Assembly (NCBI GenBank): GCA_018882825.1
Contig: VERC01000069.1
Span: forward strand, 1 to 9,908
DNA: 9,908 nucleotides
Origin: Acidimicrobiia bacterium
GTDB lineage: Bacteria; Actinomycetota; Acidimicrobiia; Acidimicrobiales; Acidimicrobilacustridaceae
Direction: 5' to 3'
Part shown: positions 1 through 5,427 of the stretch, in pieces
Numbering within the stretch: the stretch's first letter is position 1
How the letters are laid out: each line of letters starts with the position of its first letter
Program-made: the position numbers and the translations under genes
The notes under the pieces: generated by a model
What the model was told of the DNA's origin: nothing
What the model saw: only the letters and a program-made list of their open reading frames with translations
Databases searched by the model: none

Positions 1-1
1 C

Positions 2-724
2 GGGAGGGACGCGTCCTATCCGCCGATGGAGTTCCTCGCGCCCGGGGGCTCGAAGATCATCGGGATGGACGCCGACATCGGCACCGCCATCGCCCAGGTG
101 CTCGGGCTCAAGCCGGTACAGGAGAACATGGGGTTCGACGCCATCATCACCGGCATGATGGCCAACCGGTACGACATCGGCCTCTCCGCCTTCACCGACA
201 CCCCGGAGCGTCAGCAGGTCGTCGACTTCGTGAACTACTACAACGCCGGCCAGGCCTTCTATGTGAAGGCCGGCTCCGCACTGACCTTCACCAGCACGGA
301 ATCGCTCTGCGGCTCCACCGTCGCCGTCCAGGCCGGCACGGTCGAGGTCGACGAGGCGAAGGAGGCGTCCACCTCCTGCACCGAGGCTGGCAAGAAGGCC
401 GTCGCCGTGCGCAGTTTCCCCGACCAGAACTCGGTGAGCCTCGCCGTCTCGAGTGGCCGAGCCGATGTCGGCTTCGCCGATTCGCCGGTGGTGGGCTATC
501 TGCTGGCCTCGACACGGGGGATGTTCCAGGAGTCCGGAGGCATCATCAATTCCGCCCCCTACGGCATCGCCGTTCCGAAGGGGAGCTCGCTTGCGCGGGC
601 GGTGCAGACCGCGCTCAAGGTCCTGATCGCCAACGGAACCTACGGAGTCATCATGGAGAAGTGGGGAACCGAGTCGGGCGCCGTCACCGAAGCCCAGGTG
701 ACGATCAACGGTGGAGGAAAGTGA
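2..724 (+). CDS. Amino-acid ABC transporter substrate-binding protein, family 3 (5' partial)
   Basis: Extracytoplasmic receptor that binds a polar amino acid or similar small molecule and delivers it to the permease encoded next. The reading frame is open from base 2, so the signal peptide and true start lie outside the window. The ATG at 26 is internal: the preceding codons read ASYPP and lead into the typical family opening (YPPMEF...G..IGMDADIG). Other family hallmarks are the FDAIITGMMANRYDIGLSAFTDTPER stretch (given here in part: R.DIG...T.TPER, then VDFVNYY) and a late Y-G-I-A-V-P-K-G block followed by a GTYG..MEKWG C-terminus. Two cysteines about 25 residues apart in lobe 2 could form a disulfide. 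The substrate cannot be read from sequence. The family call is firm; gene completeness is not. Confidence 0.93.
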   Translation, partial: GRDASYPPMEFLAPGGSKIIGMDADIGTAIAQVLGLKPVQENMGFDAIITGMMANRYDIGLSAFTDTPERQQVVDFVNYYNAGQAFYVKAGSALTFTSTESLCGSTVAVQAGTVEVDEAKEASTSCTEAGKKAVAVRSFPDQNSVSLAVSSGRADVGFADSPVVGYLLASTRGMFQESGGIINSAPYGIAVPKGSSLARAVQTALKVLIANGTYGVIMEKWGTESGAVTEAQVTINGGGK

Positions 725-730
725 TCTCTC

Positions 731-1792
731 ATGACCGATGAGCGAAGTGCGCCGAATGTGATGCCGGGCGACGGGCCGCCGACCGGACCCCGACGCGGAG
801 CAGCGATCCGCGCCGTCCCCGTGCGTCATCCATGGCGGTGGGTGCTCGGCGCCGTCCTGCTGGTGCTCGTCGCCATGCTGGTGCACACACTGGTCTTCTC
901 CCAGACCGAGCAGCCGGGGCAGACGGGCAGTCGCTTCGGCTGGGACATCGTCGGGGAGTACCTGTTCTCGTCCCAGATCCTCGGCGGTGTGAGGGTCACG
1001 ATCGAGTTGACGGTCATCTCCATGATCGCCGGCGTCCTGATCGGGGTGATCATGGCGGTCATGCGCATGTCGCAGAGCCGCCTGCTCTCGTCGGTGGCCT
1101 GGGCCTACGTGTGGTTCTTCAGGGGCACGCCGGTGCTGGTCCAGATCATCTTCTGGTTCAACATCGGAGCGCTGTACCCGAACCTCTCCCTGGGGATCCC
1201 GTTCGGTCCGACGTTCGTCACCTTCGACATCAACTCGATCCTGACGCCGTTCGTCGCCGGAGCGTTGGCGCTCTCGCTGAACGAGGGCGCCTACATGTCC
1301 GAGATCGTGCGCGCCGGGTTGCTCGCCATCGACGAGGGTCAGACCGAGGCGGCCAACTCGCTGGGGATGTCACGGGCGGCCACGTTGCGCCGCATCGTCC
1401 TGCCCCAGGCCATGCGCCTGATCATCCCGCCGACGGGCAACGAGACGACGTCGATGCTGAAGACGTCGTCGTTGGTCAGCGTCATCGCCGTGGTCGATCT
1501 GACCAAGGCCGCCGAGAACATCGCCAGTTCGAACTACCGCATCATCCAGCTACTCATCGTCGCCAGCCTCTGGTACCTGCTCATGACAACGATCCTCTCG
1601 ATCGGGCAGTACTACCTCGAGCGTCACTACGCCCGGGGCAGTTCACGGAGGGTGCCCGACACCCCCTGGGAGCAACTCCGGCGGAACCTCCGCCACCTGC
1701 GACCGCAGGGCCGGCCACGTGCCGAGCAGCTCGTCGCCGACTGGAGCGCTGAGGGCGTCGTGGAGGATCGGAGTGGAGCTCCACATGAGTGA
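731..1792 (+). CDS. Amino-acid ABC transporter permease (HisM/GlnP type)
   Basis: Inner-membrane subunit of the importer, 353 aa. A cytoplasmic N-terminus (1-35) is followed by TM1 (about 36-57), a periplasmic segment, then the permease core with helices near 88-112, 120-147, 170-185 and 270-292. The family motif R-G-T-P-x-L-V-Q sits at 131-138. The EAA loop that docks on the ATPase is at 206-225 ([20 protein letters not shown]), followed by Q-A. After the last helix there is an unusually long basic C-terminal tail (about 300-353). The ATG at 731 has a good ribosome site, GGAGGAAA at 713-720, which overlaps the end of the binding-protein gene. The stop overlaps the start of the ATPase gene by 8 bases, so the three genes form one operon. 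Confidence 0.95.
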   Translation: MTDERSAPNVMPGDGPPTGPRRGAAIRAVPVRHPWRWVLGAVLLVLVAMLVHTLVFSQTEQPGQTGSRFGWDIVGEYLFSSQILGGVRVTIELTVISMIAGVLIGVIMAVMRMSQSRLLSSVAWAYVWFFRGTPVLVQIIFWFNIGALYPNLSLGIPFGPTFVTFDINSILTPFVAGALALSLNEGAYMSEIVRAGLLAIDEGQTEAANSLGMSRAATLRRIVLPQAMRLIIPPTGNETTSMLKTSSLVSVIAVVDLTKAAENIASSNYRIIQLLIVASLWYLLMTTILSIGQYYLERHYARGSSRRVPDTPWEQLRRNLRHLRPQGRPRAEQLVADWSAEGVVEDRSGAPHE

Positions 1793-2549
1793 GCCGATGG
1801 TGAAGGCCGAGCAGATATGGAAGTCGTTCGGCGACCGCGACATCCTCTGCGGGATCGATCTCGAGGTCGCCAACGGTGAGCTCCTCGTGCTTCTCGGGCC
1901 CTCCGGTTCGGGCAAGAGCACGTTCCTGCGCCTCATCAACCACCTCGAGACCCTCGATGCCGGTCGCCTGAGCGTCGACGGTGAACTCGTCGGCTACCGC
2001 GAGCGCAAGGGTCGGCTCCACGAGATGAGCGATCGCGAGATCGCGGCGCAGCGGGCCTCGATCGGGATGGTCTTCCAGCGCTTCAACCTCTTTCCTCATC
2101 TCACCGTGGGCGACAACGTGACGCTCGCTCCCATCCTCGTGAAGGGTGAGCGACGTGAGGTCGTGGAGGACAGGGCGCGCGAACTGTTGGCGCGAGTGGG
2201 GCTCGCCGACCGGTACGACAGCTTCCCGACGCAGTTGTCCGGAGGTCAGCAGCAGCGCGTGGCCATCGCCAGGGCACTCGCCATGCAGCCGAAACTGATG
2301 CTGTTCGACGAGCCCACCTCGGCGCTCGATCCCGAACTCGTCGGCGAGGTCCTCGCCGTCATGGGTGAACTCGCCGAATTGGGGATGACGATGGTCGTGG
2401 TGACGCACGAGATCGGCTTCGCCCGTGAGGTGGCCGATCGCGTGGTGTTCATGGACGGCGGACAGATCCTCGAGCAGGGTCCTCCGGCCGAAGTGCTCGA
2501 TGCGCCCACCAACGACCGGTTCAAGGCCTTCCTGTCGAAGGTCCTCTGA
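1785..2549 (+). CDS. Amino-acid ABC transporter ATP-binding protein
   Basis: Cytoplasmic ATPase powering the importer, 254 aa. All nucleotide-binding motifs are intact: Walker [10 protein letters not shown] (38-46), Q-loop glutamine 98 in [10 protein letters not shown], signature LSGGQQQR (151-158), Walker B LMLFDE (171-176), and H-loop histidine 208 in [11 protein letters not shown]. It has the short inserted stretch before the Q-loop (about 68-90) seen in a subgroup of polar amino-acid ATPases. The start is the ATG at 1785: it has GGAG at 1775-1778 and gives the normal family N-terminus ([16 protein letters not shown]). The in-frame ATG at 1719 would only add permease-gene shadow sequence. 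The 8-base overlap with the permease suggests coupled translation. Confidence 0.96.
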   Translation: MSEPMVKAEQIWKSFGDRDILCGIDLEVANGELLVLLGPSGSGKSTFLRLINHLETLDAGRLSVDGELVGYRERKGRLHEMSDREIAAQRASIGMVFQRFNLFPHLTVGDNVTLAPILVKGERREVVEDRARELLARVGLADRYDSFPTQLSGGQQQRVAIARALAMQPKLMLFDEPTSALDPELVGEVLAVMGELAELGMTMVVVTHEIGFAREVADRVVFMDGGQILEQGPPAEVLDAPTNDRFKAFLSKVL

Positions 2550-2556
2550 TGTCGGC

Positions 2557-2583
2557 CCGGGTGGCCCCGTCGAGACCACCCGG
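2557..2583. terminator. Hairpin between convergent genes
   Basis: Perfect 8-bp inverted repeat, CCGGGTGG at 2557-2564 and CCACCCGG at 2576-2583, with an 11-base loop. It lies in the 48-base gap between the end of the ABC operon and the end of the convergent secreted-protein gene, the expected place for a shared terminator. There is no T-run on either side, so intrinsic termination is inferred from position and stem only. Confidence 0.5.
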
Positions 2584-2597
2584 AGCGACGATCGAGC

Positions 2598-3542
2598 TCA
2601 ACCGGTGAAGCGGGGGACCAACGGTCCGTCGTAGGAGACTCCCAGCACCGTACCGTTCTCGTCGAGGAGGAAGTACGCCACCGCGGAGACCTCCTCGCCG
2701 GCCGTGTTGAGGCTCGTCACCGTGACGCTGTGCGAGCCGGCCGGAGTGTTCGGCGGGATCGGGTACGAGGCCGAGAACGTGCCGGCGGGCCCCACGAAAC
2801 CGGCACCGATCTGCACCGGATCACTGCGCAACACGACCGTGTACGGCGCACCGGGGAGCAGGTTGCTGCCCGAGACCGGCACCTGCGCGTCGCCGTTGCG
2901 GATGTTGGATCCGGCCGAGAAGTCGAGGGTCAGCGCGATCCCGTCGGGGAGTGGGGCACCGACCTGGACGACCCCGGCGATGGCCGGGGAACCGGTGTCG
3001 TACGACAGGCTCTCACCCTGCTGCACGGGGAAGCCGCAGCCCCAGACGGCGTTGTAGGTGCCGTTGGGGAGATCGGCCGGCACCGTCACCGTTCCGGTGA
3101 ACGTGCCCTGCCAGCCACTGAGCGATTCGAACAGCGCGGGCGCCGTGTCGGGGTACTCGGAGGTCGGCAGGATTCCCGCCGAGGTCACGAAGCCCAGATC
3201 GGCGAGAGGTGTGCCGTCGGAGTACCAGGCGTCGGGGTAGTTCCGCTGGTTGAGCACCACGTTCTGCGGGAAGAGGCCGAAGACCAGCGGCCTGTTCGAG
3301 TACGAGCGGGTGGGGAGGTTGGCGAGAGCCGAGTCGACGACCAGATCGGGTCCGTAGTCGTCACAGGCCCCGGCTTCGCCACCGGCCGTGTAGGTGACGG
3401 TGAGGGACCCCCCGGCGGCTACCGCCTCGGGTGTGACCGTGCCTTCGAGAACCGAGGTGGGCTCTGCCGCCGCCGGCAGGGAGAGGAGTCCGAACACGCC
3501 CACGAGGGCGAGCACGGAGAGGAACTTCACGCGATGTCGCAT
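2598..3542 (-). CDS. Secreted two-domain beta-sandwich-like protein, function unknown
   Basis: 314 aa. It begins with a clear Sec signal peptide (basic MRHRVK, hydrophobic core to about residue 21, cleavage likely after PAAA at 26). The mature protein is rich in T, V, G, P and S and appears to have two domains. The first (about 31-195) starts TVTPEAVAAGGSLTV, typical of Ig-like surface modules, and carries two cysteines (60 and 169) that may pair. The second (about 200-292) has the pattern SGSNLLPGAPYTVVL...GTFSASYPIP.NTPAGSHSVTV, like short adhesin-type repeats common in actinobacterial exported proteins. There is no LPXTG, C-terminal membrane helix or lipobox, so it is probably released or loosely attached. 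No catalytic motif is visible. The start has only a weak ribosome site (GAGAAAG about 11 bases upstream). Confidence 0.8.
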   Translation of the reverse strand: MRHRVKFLSVLALVGVFGLLSLPAAAEPTSVLEGTVTPEAVAAGGSLTVTYTAGGEAGACDDYGPDLVVDSALANLPTRSYSNRPLVFGLFPQNVVLNQRNYPDAWYSDGTPLADLGFVTSAGILPTSEYPDTAPALFESLSGWQGTFTGTVTVPADLPNGTYNAVWGCGFPVQQGESLSYDTGSPAIAGVVQVGAPLPDGIALTLDFSAGSNIRNGDAQVPVSGSNLLPGAPYTVVLRSDPVQIGAGFVGPAGTFSASYPIPPNTPAGSHSVTVTSLNTAGEEVSAVAYFLLDENGTVLGVSYDGPLVPRFTG

Positions 3543-3585
3543 GTGATCTAGGACTTTCTCTGGAAGTCGGATGTCGGGGGCAGAT

Positions 3586-3609
3586 GGGACGACCCGCCGG
3601 TCGGGTCCC
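3586..3609 (-). terminator. Bulged hairpin below the frameshifted lipoprotein
   Basis: The sequence can fold as CGACC (3590-3594) with GGTCG (3599-3603), loop CGCC, extended after a two-G bulge by GGGA (3586-3589) with TCCC (3606-3609). It lies about 30 bases downstream of the stop of the putative lipoprotein and upstream of the secreted-protein gene, so it could end the former transcript. No T-run follows. Confidence 0.3.
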
Positions 3610-3620
3610 CTGAACGAGTG

Positions 3621-3626
3621 AGAATA
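3621..3626 (-). promoter_or_regulatory. Possible -10 box for the secreted-protein gene
   Basis: TATTCT on the minus strand in the AT-rich patch AGAATACTAT (3621-3630), which stands out in this GC-rich DNA. It would give a leader of about 70 bases before the ATG at 3542. No convincing -35 was found, and the hairpin at 3586-3609 would lie inside the leader, so this is tentative. Confidence 0.25.
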
Positions 3627-3640
3627 CTATCGGCCGACGA

Positions 3641-4007
3641 TCAGGACGTGCAGGACGTCACGAACCGGCTCACGACCGGTGTGACGACGGTGGCGTCCGG
3701 TGCACCGAGTCGAGCGGGACCACGCAGTCGAGGGAACCAGGATCGCCCCCGGCGGGGGGTGAGTAGCGACGGGTCGGCGCCGACGATCGCTACCGACTGC
3801 GCTCCCGCCGAACGGCCGAGCAGGGTCGGATGCGATGGATCGAGACTCATCGAGGGGCCCTCGTTCTGCACCGGAGCCGGGGCAGCGGCCACACCGTCGC
3901 TGAGCATCCACACGACCACTGGAGCCGGTTCGCGACAGCCCCCCGCAGCAGGTAGCGGTCAGGGCGAGGATCACGACGATGACGGGTGAGCGAAGGCGCT
4001 GCTTCAC
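3641..4007 (-). pseudogene. Small lipoprotein-like gene with an apparent frameshift
   Basis: Reading on the minus strand from a GTG at 4007 gives VKQRLRSPVIVVILALTATC, a good exported N-terminus (basic start, hydrophobic core, then cysteines). The frame then enters arginine-rich nonsense at a run of six G (C-run 3939-3944 on the + strand). Removing one G joins it to the other frame: CGGCREPAPVVVWMLSDG..., continuing through GRSAGAQSVAIVGADPSLLTP to a TGA at 3641. That gives a protein of about 121 aa. Third positions are mostly G/C in both halves (about 85% and 76%). No family is recognised, and the lipobox is imperfect. The GTG has no properly spaced ribosome site but has TACGTC 7 bases upstream (4015-4020), the same layout as the leaderless-looking genes in this window. 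It could be a true pseudogene, a sequencing error, or noncoding. Confidence 0.4.
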
Positions 4008-4157
4008 GCTCCCAGACGTACCGGATCGACCTTGCGGTTCCCTCGAGGTCGGCCACGAGTCGACCGCAACGGTGTCGTCGGTGATCGAACATCCCGTCCG
4101 GGGCACACGGTTCCACGGTGGTCGCGTCGCTGACGGTTCGTGCGCGGACGATCCCGT

Positions 4158-4196
4158 GGCCTGACGGGCGCGGTCGTCTTCGCGGCCCGTCAGGCC
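4158..4196 (-). terminator. Strong 12-bp terminator-like stem at the end of the 4190-4570 gene
   Basis: Perfect 12-bp inverted repeat, GGCCTGACGGGC (4158-4169) and GCCCGTCAGGCC (4185-4196), loop of 15 bases that itself contains a GCG/CGC pair. It overlaps the stop codon (4190-4192) of the minus-strand hypothetical gene, a placement typical of terminators. No U-tract follows. Confidence 0.65.
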
Positions 4197-4570
4197 AGGA
4201 GCACGGCCTTCCACTCCTTGCCGAGTTTGCGGCCCTCGCGGATGTCGCTGACCTTGCGGGCCGCGCCGAGCAGCCCGGCACCGGCCACCACCCCGTCCAT
4301 GCGAGCGACCAGCGAGGCAGGAACGTCGGCGGCGCCGTTGGGACGGACGAACGACACACGGGTGCGCTCGCCGTTCACCTCGATCGAGCAGCCTCCGTCG
4401 AACTGGGTCTTGGGGAACTTCACCTGGGCGGCGGCCAGTTCGGTGTCGACCACCGTGGTGTCCTCGGTGATCACCCAGAGGTGACCGCTCACCACAGCCA
4501 TCACCGCCGGTTGATTGCCGAGCCCCTTCAGGACCCACACCCCTGAGACCAAACCCTCGTTCGCGCCCAT
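4190..4570 (-). CDS. Conserved-looking hypothetical protein, 126 aa
   Basis: I do not recognise the family. The protein is soluble-looking, with no signal peptide or membrane helix. The N-terminal two-thirds alternate short hydrophobic strands with turns (GVWVLKGLG, AVMAVVSGHLWVITED, CSIEVNGERTRVSFVRP), which suggests a small beta-barrel, possibly PH/GRAM-like. The C-terminal third looks helical (ASLVARMDGVVAGAG, then a basic KVSDIREGRKLGKEWKAVLLA end). The reality of the gene is supported by protein-like composition, high GC at third positions, a good ribosome site AAGAGGG (4575-4581) five bases before the ATG at 4570, and a strong terminator at its stop. It lies downstream of ssrA on the same strand but 320 bases away, so co-transcription is uncertain. 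The frame stays open upstream to a TGA at 4841-4843 but has no ATG or GTG there. Confidence 0.72.
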   Translation of the reverse strand: MGANEGLVSGVWVLKGLGNQPAVMAVVSGHLWVITEDTTVVDTELAAAQVKFPKTQFDGGCSIEVNGERTRVSFVRPNGAADVPASLVARMDGVVAGAGLLGAARKVSDIREGRKLGKEWKAVLLA

Positions 4571-4893
4571 CAGACCCTCTTCGAATCGGGAATGCGATTG
4601 CCGGGAGTCTCGCAGATCTGCGCCGGCGCGGACGGTGAAGGTCGTCGCCGTCAGCGTCGCCTCGTGTCCAGCGCAGTCCCGGATGGTCGAGTCCTGACCG
4701 ATCCAGCCGGGAGGTCGTGAGACAGCCGGTCTGCGGCGGACTCCGCGGGTCGGACAGGCCCGAGTCCGTTCGTCGTCGATCGGCGGACGCAGCTCGGAGG
4801 CCGGGCGCTTCGGCGCTGTCCCATGCTCCCGGATGAAGACTCACGGCGCCGTCGGAGAGCGAGAACTCCAAGATGAGTTCGGTGACGAACTGT
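4571..4893. other. 323-base spacer without a supported gene
   Basis: Between the hypothetical gene and the 3' end of ssrA. No frame here has both a plausible start and protein-like content. It contains two abutting perfect palindromes, CGCAGATCTGCG (4611-4622) and GCGCCGGCGC (4620-4629), a small GCGC-TTCG-GCGC hairpin (4805-4816), and an open but start-less extension of the downstream gene frame (4571-4840) whose last 45 or so codons look coding-like. Confidence 0.5.
4876..4891 (-). terminator. Small hairpin just after ssrA
   Basis: Perfect 6-bp inverted repeat AGTTCG (4876-4881) and CGAACT (4886-4891) around a 4-base loop, beginning a few bases after the mature 3' end of the tmRNA. It could serve as its terminator or as a 3' processing element. 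No strong T-run follows on the minus strand. Confidence 0.35.
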
Positions 4894-5034
4894 CGGTGGA
4901 GCTGGGGGGAATCGAACCCCCGTCCGTCTGGTGGTGACTGTCCGCGCTACGACCATTCCCGAGTCAGAGCCTCACGGCTGGCTCACCGCCGGGTCGGGTG
5001 GGGCCGGGGCCCCGCCGCCGGATCTTTCTCCGAT

Positions 5035-5073
5035 GTCAACGGTCTTCCCCGTCGCCAACGTTCTTTCCCGTCG
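5035..5073 (-). repeat. Two tandem near-copies inside ssrA
   Basis: Bases 5035-5054 and 5054-5073 match at 17 of 20 positions (both contain CAACG, then C/T-rich sequence, then CCCGTCG). On the RNA each unit reads GACGGG...ACGTT/ACCGTTG and can form a short stem (ACGG with CCGT in the first, ACG with CGT in the second). They lie in the pseudoknot region between the tag stop and the tRNA-like 3' end. Confidence 0.6.
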
Positions 5074-5158
5074 TCATCCTCCGCTTCTGTTGCCGGGCTG
5101 CGGTGGATCGGCCCCGTGCGCCATCGCTGGTCACTGGTCCCTGCAACCTCCTGACGGA

Positions 5159-5203
5159 TCAGGCGGCGAGGGTCAACTGCTCATCGGCGGTTGATTTGTT
5201 GCC
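5159..5203 (-). other. tmRNA tag-peptide reading frame (GNKSTADEQLTLAA)
   Basis: Inside ssrA, the frame GGC-AAC-AAA... through CTC-GCC-GCC-TGA encodes GNKSTADEQLTLAA. With the alanine carried by tmRNA, the appended tag would be A plus this peptide. The LAA end is the known degron recognised by ClpXP-type proteases. The resume codon is taken as GGC from tag length and frame; AGG or AAC next to it cannot be excluded. The GCA frame overlapping it gives a short peptide without the LAA end. Confidence 0.8.
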
Positions 5204-5326
5204 CCTGTTTAAGGAGTCCGAGGCAACTCCGGTCGCACGATCCAGCCTCCGGTCCCGACGTCGAAACCGATCAGCCCCGTGATCGTCCCCTCCCGCCGGC
5301 CCGGCGAACCGTCCCGGAAGATGGAG

Positions 5327-5356
5327 ATTGTTCAGGCTACCGGTCGGGAGTGACAA
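5327..5356 (-). promoter_or_regulatory. Candidate ssrA promoter
   Basis: On the minus strand TTGTCA (5351-5356) lies 18 bases before AACAAT (5327-5332). Transcription would start near 5320, about 40 bases before the mature 5' end, which fits tmRNA precursors being trimmed by RNase P. An alternative -10, TAGCCT (5334-5339), has no good -35. Both choices are tentative. Confidence 0.35.
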
Positions 5357-5386
5357 CTCCTGCGCAGCGGCGTGACCGGTCTCCCG

Positions 5387-5421
5387 CTCGAGCCGGCGAC
5401 CCTCGGCTCGAGGGCTACCGT
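5387..5421 (+). promoter_or_regulatory. Leaderless-type promoter with overlapping 9-bp inverted repeat
   Basis: TACCGT (5416-5421) lies 6 bases before the ATG at 5428, the spacing expected if transcription starts on the A of the start codon. No Shine-Dalgarno sequence precedes that ATG. Directly upstream, CTCGAGCCG (5387-5395) and CGGCTCGAG (5404-5412) form a perfect inverted repeat with an 8-base spacer, covering the region where a -35 element would be. This is a plausible operator for a dimeric regulator of the channel gene. Confidence 0.5.
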
Positions 5422-5427
5422 GACCCA

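Larger units (their letters stand above)
4897..5278 (-). ncRNA. ssrA: tmRNA (transfer-messenger RNA)
   Basis: About 382 nt. It rescues stalled ribosomes by acting first as alanyl-tRNA and then as a short message that adds a proteolysis tag. The 5' end reads GGGGCTGATCGGTTTCGAC, the usual tmRNA opening. The 3' end has a perfect T-arm (GGGGG, loop TTCGATT, CCCCC; about 4905-4921) followed by CAGCTCC (4898-4904), which pairs with the 5' GGGGCTG to form the 7-bp acceptor stem, then discriminator A (4897). The genome continues CCG, so the terminal CCA is not fully encoded and must be added. An internal frame at 5159-5203 ends ...LTLAA-stop. The stretch from about 4980 to 5155 would hold the downstream pseudoknots. 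Its partner gene smpB is on the same strand at 8984-9475. Confidence 0.97.

Noticed and set aside
1719..1784. Upstream start for the ABC ATPase
   Set aside because: Adds 22 residues of permease-gene shadow; the ATG at 1785 has a ribosome site and the family N-terminus.
1581..2579. Long minus-strand open frame opposite the ABC genes
   Set aside because: Shadow of the permease and ATPase genes, whose motifs are complete on the plus strand.
3627..4871. Long minus-strand open frame of 414 codons
   Set aside because: Arginine/glycine-rich low-complexity translation; it overlaps the better-supported 126-aa gene and its terminator in another phase. Only its segment near 3940-4007 looks meaningful, as the start of the frameshifted lipoprotein.
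4897..4970. Ordinary tRNA suggested by the T-arm and acceptor end
   Set aside because: No D-arm or anticodon arm at the right distance; the matching acceptor strand is about 370 bases away, as in tmRNA.
5191..5427. Upstream extension of the channel gene
   Set aside because: The extra 79 residues run through the 5' end of ssrA and the divergent promoter region, and would bury the signal peptide inside the protein.
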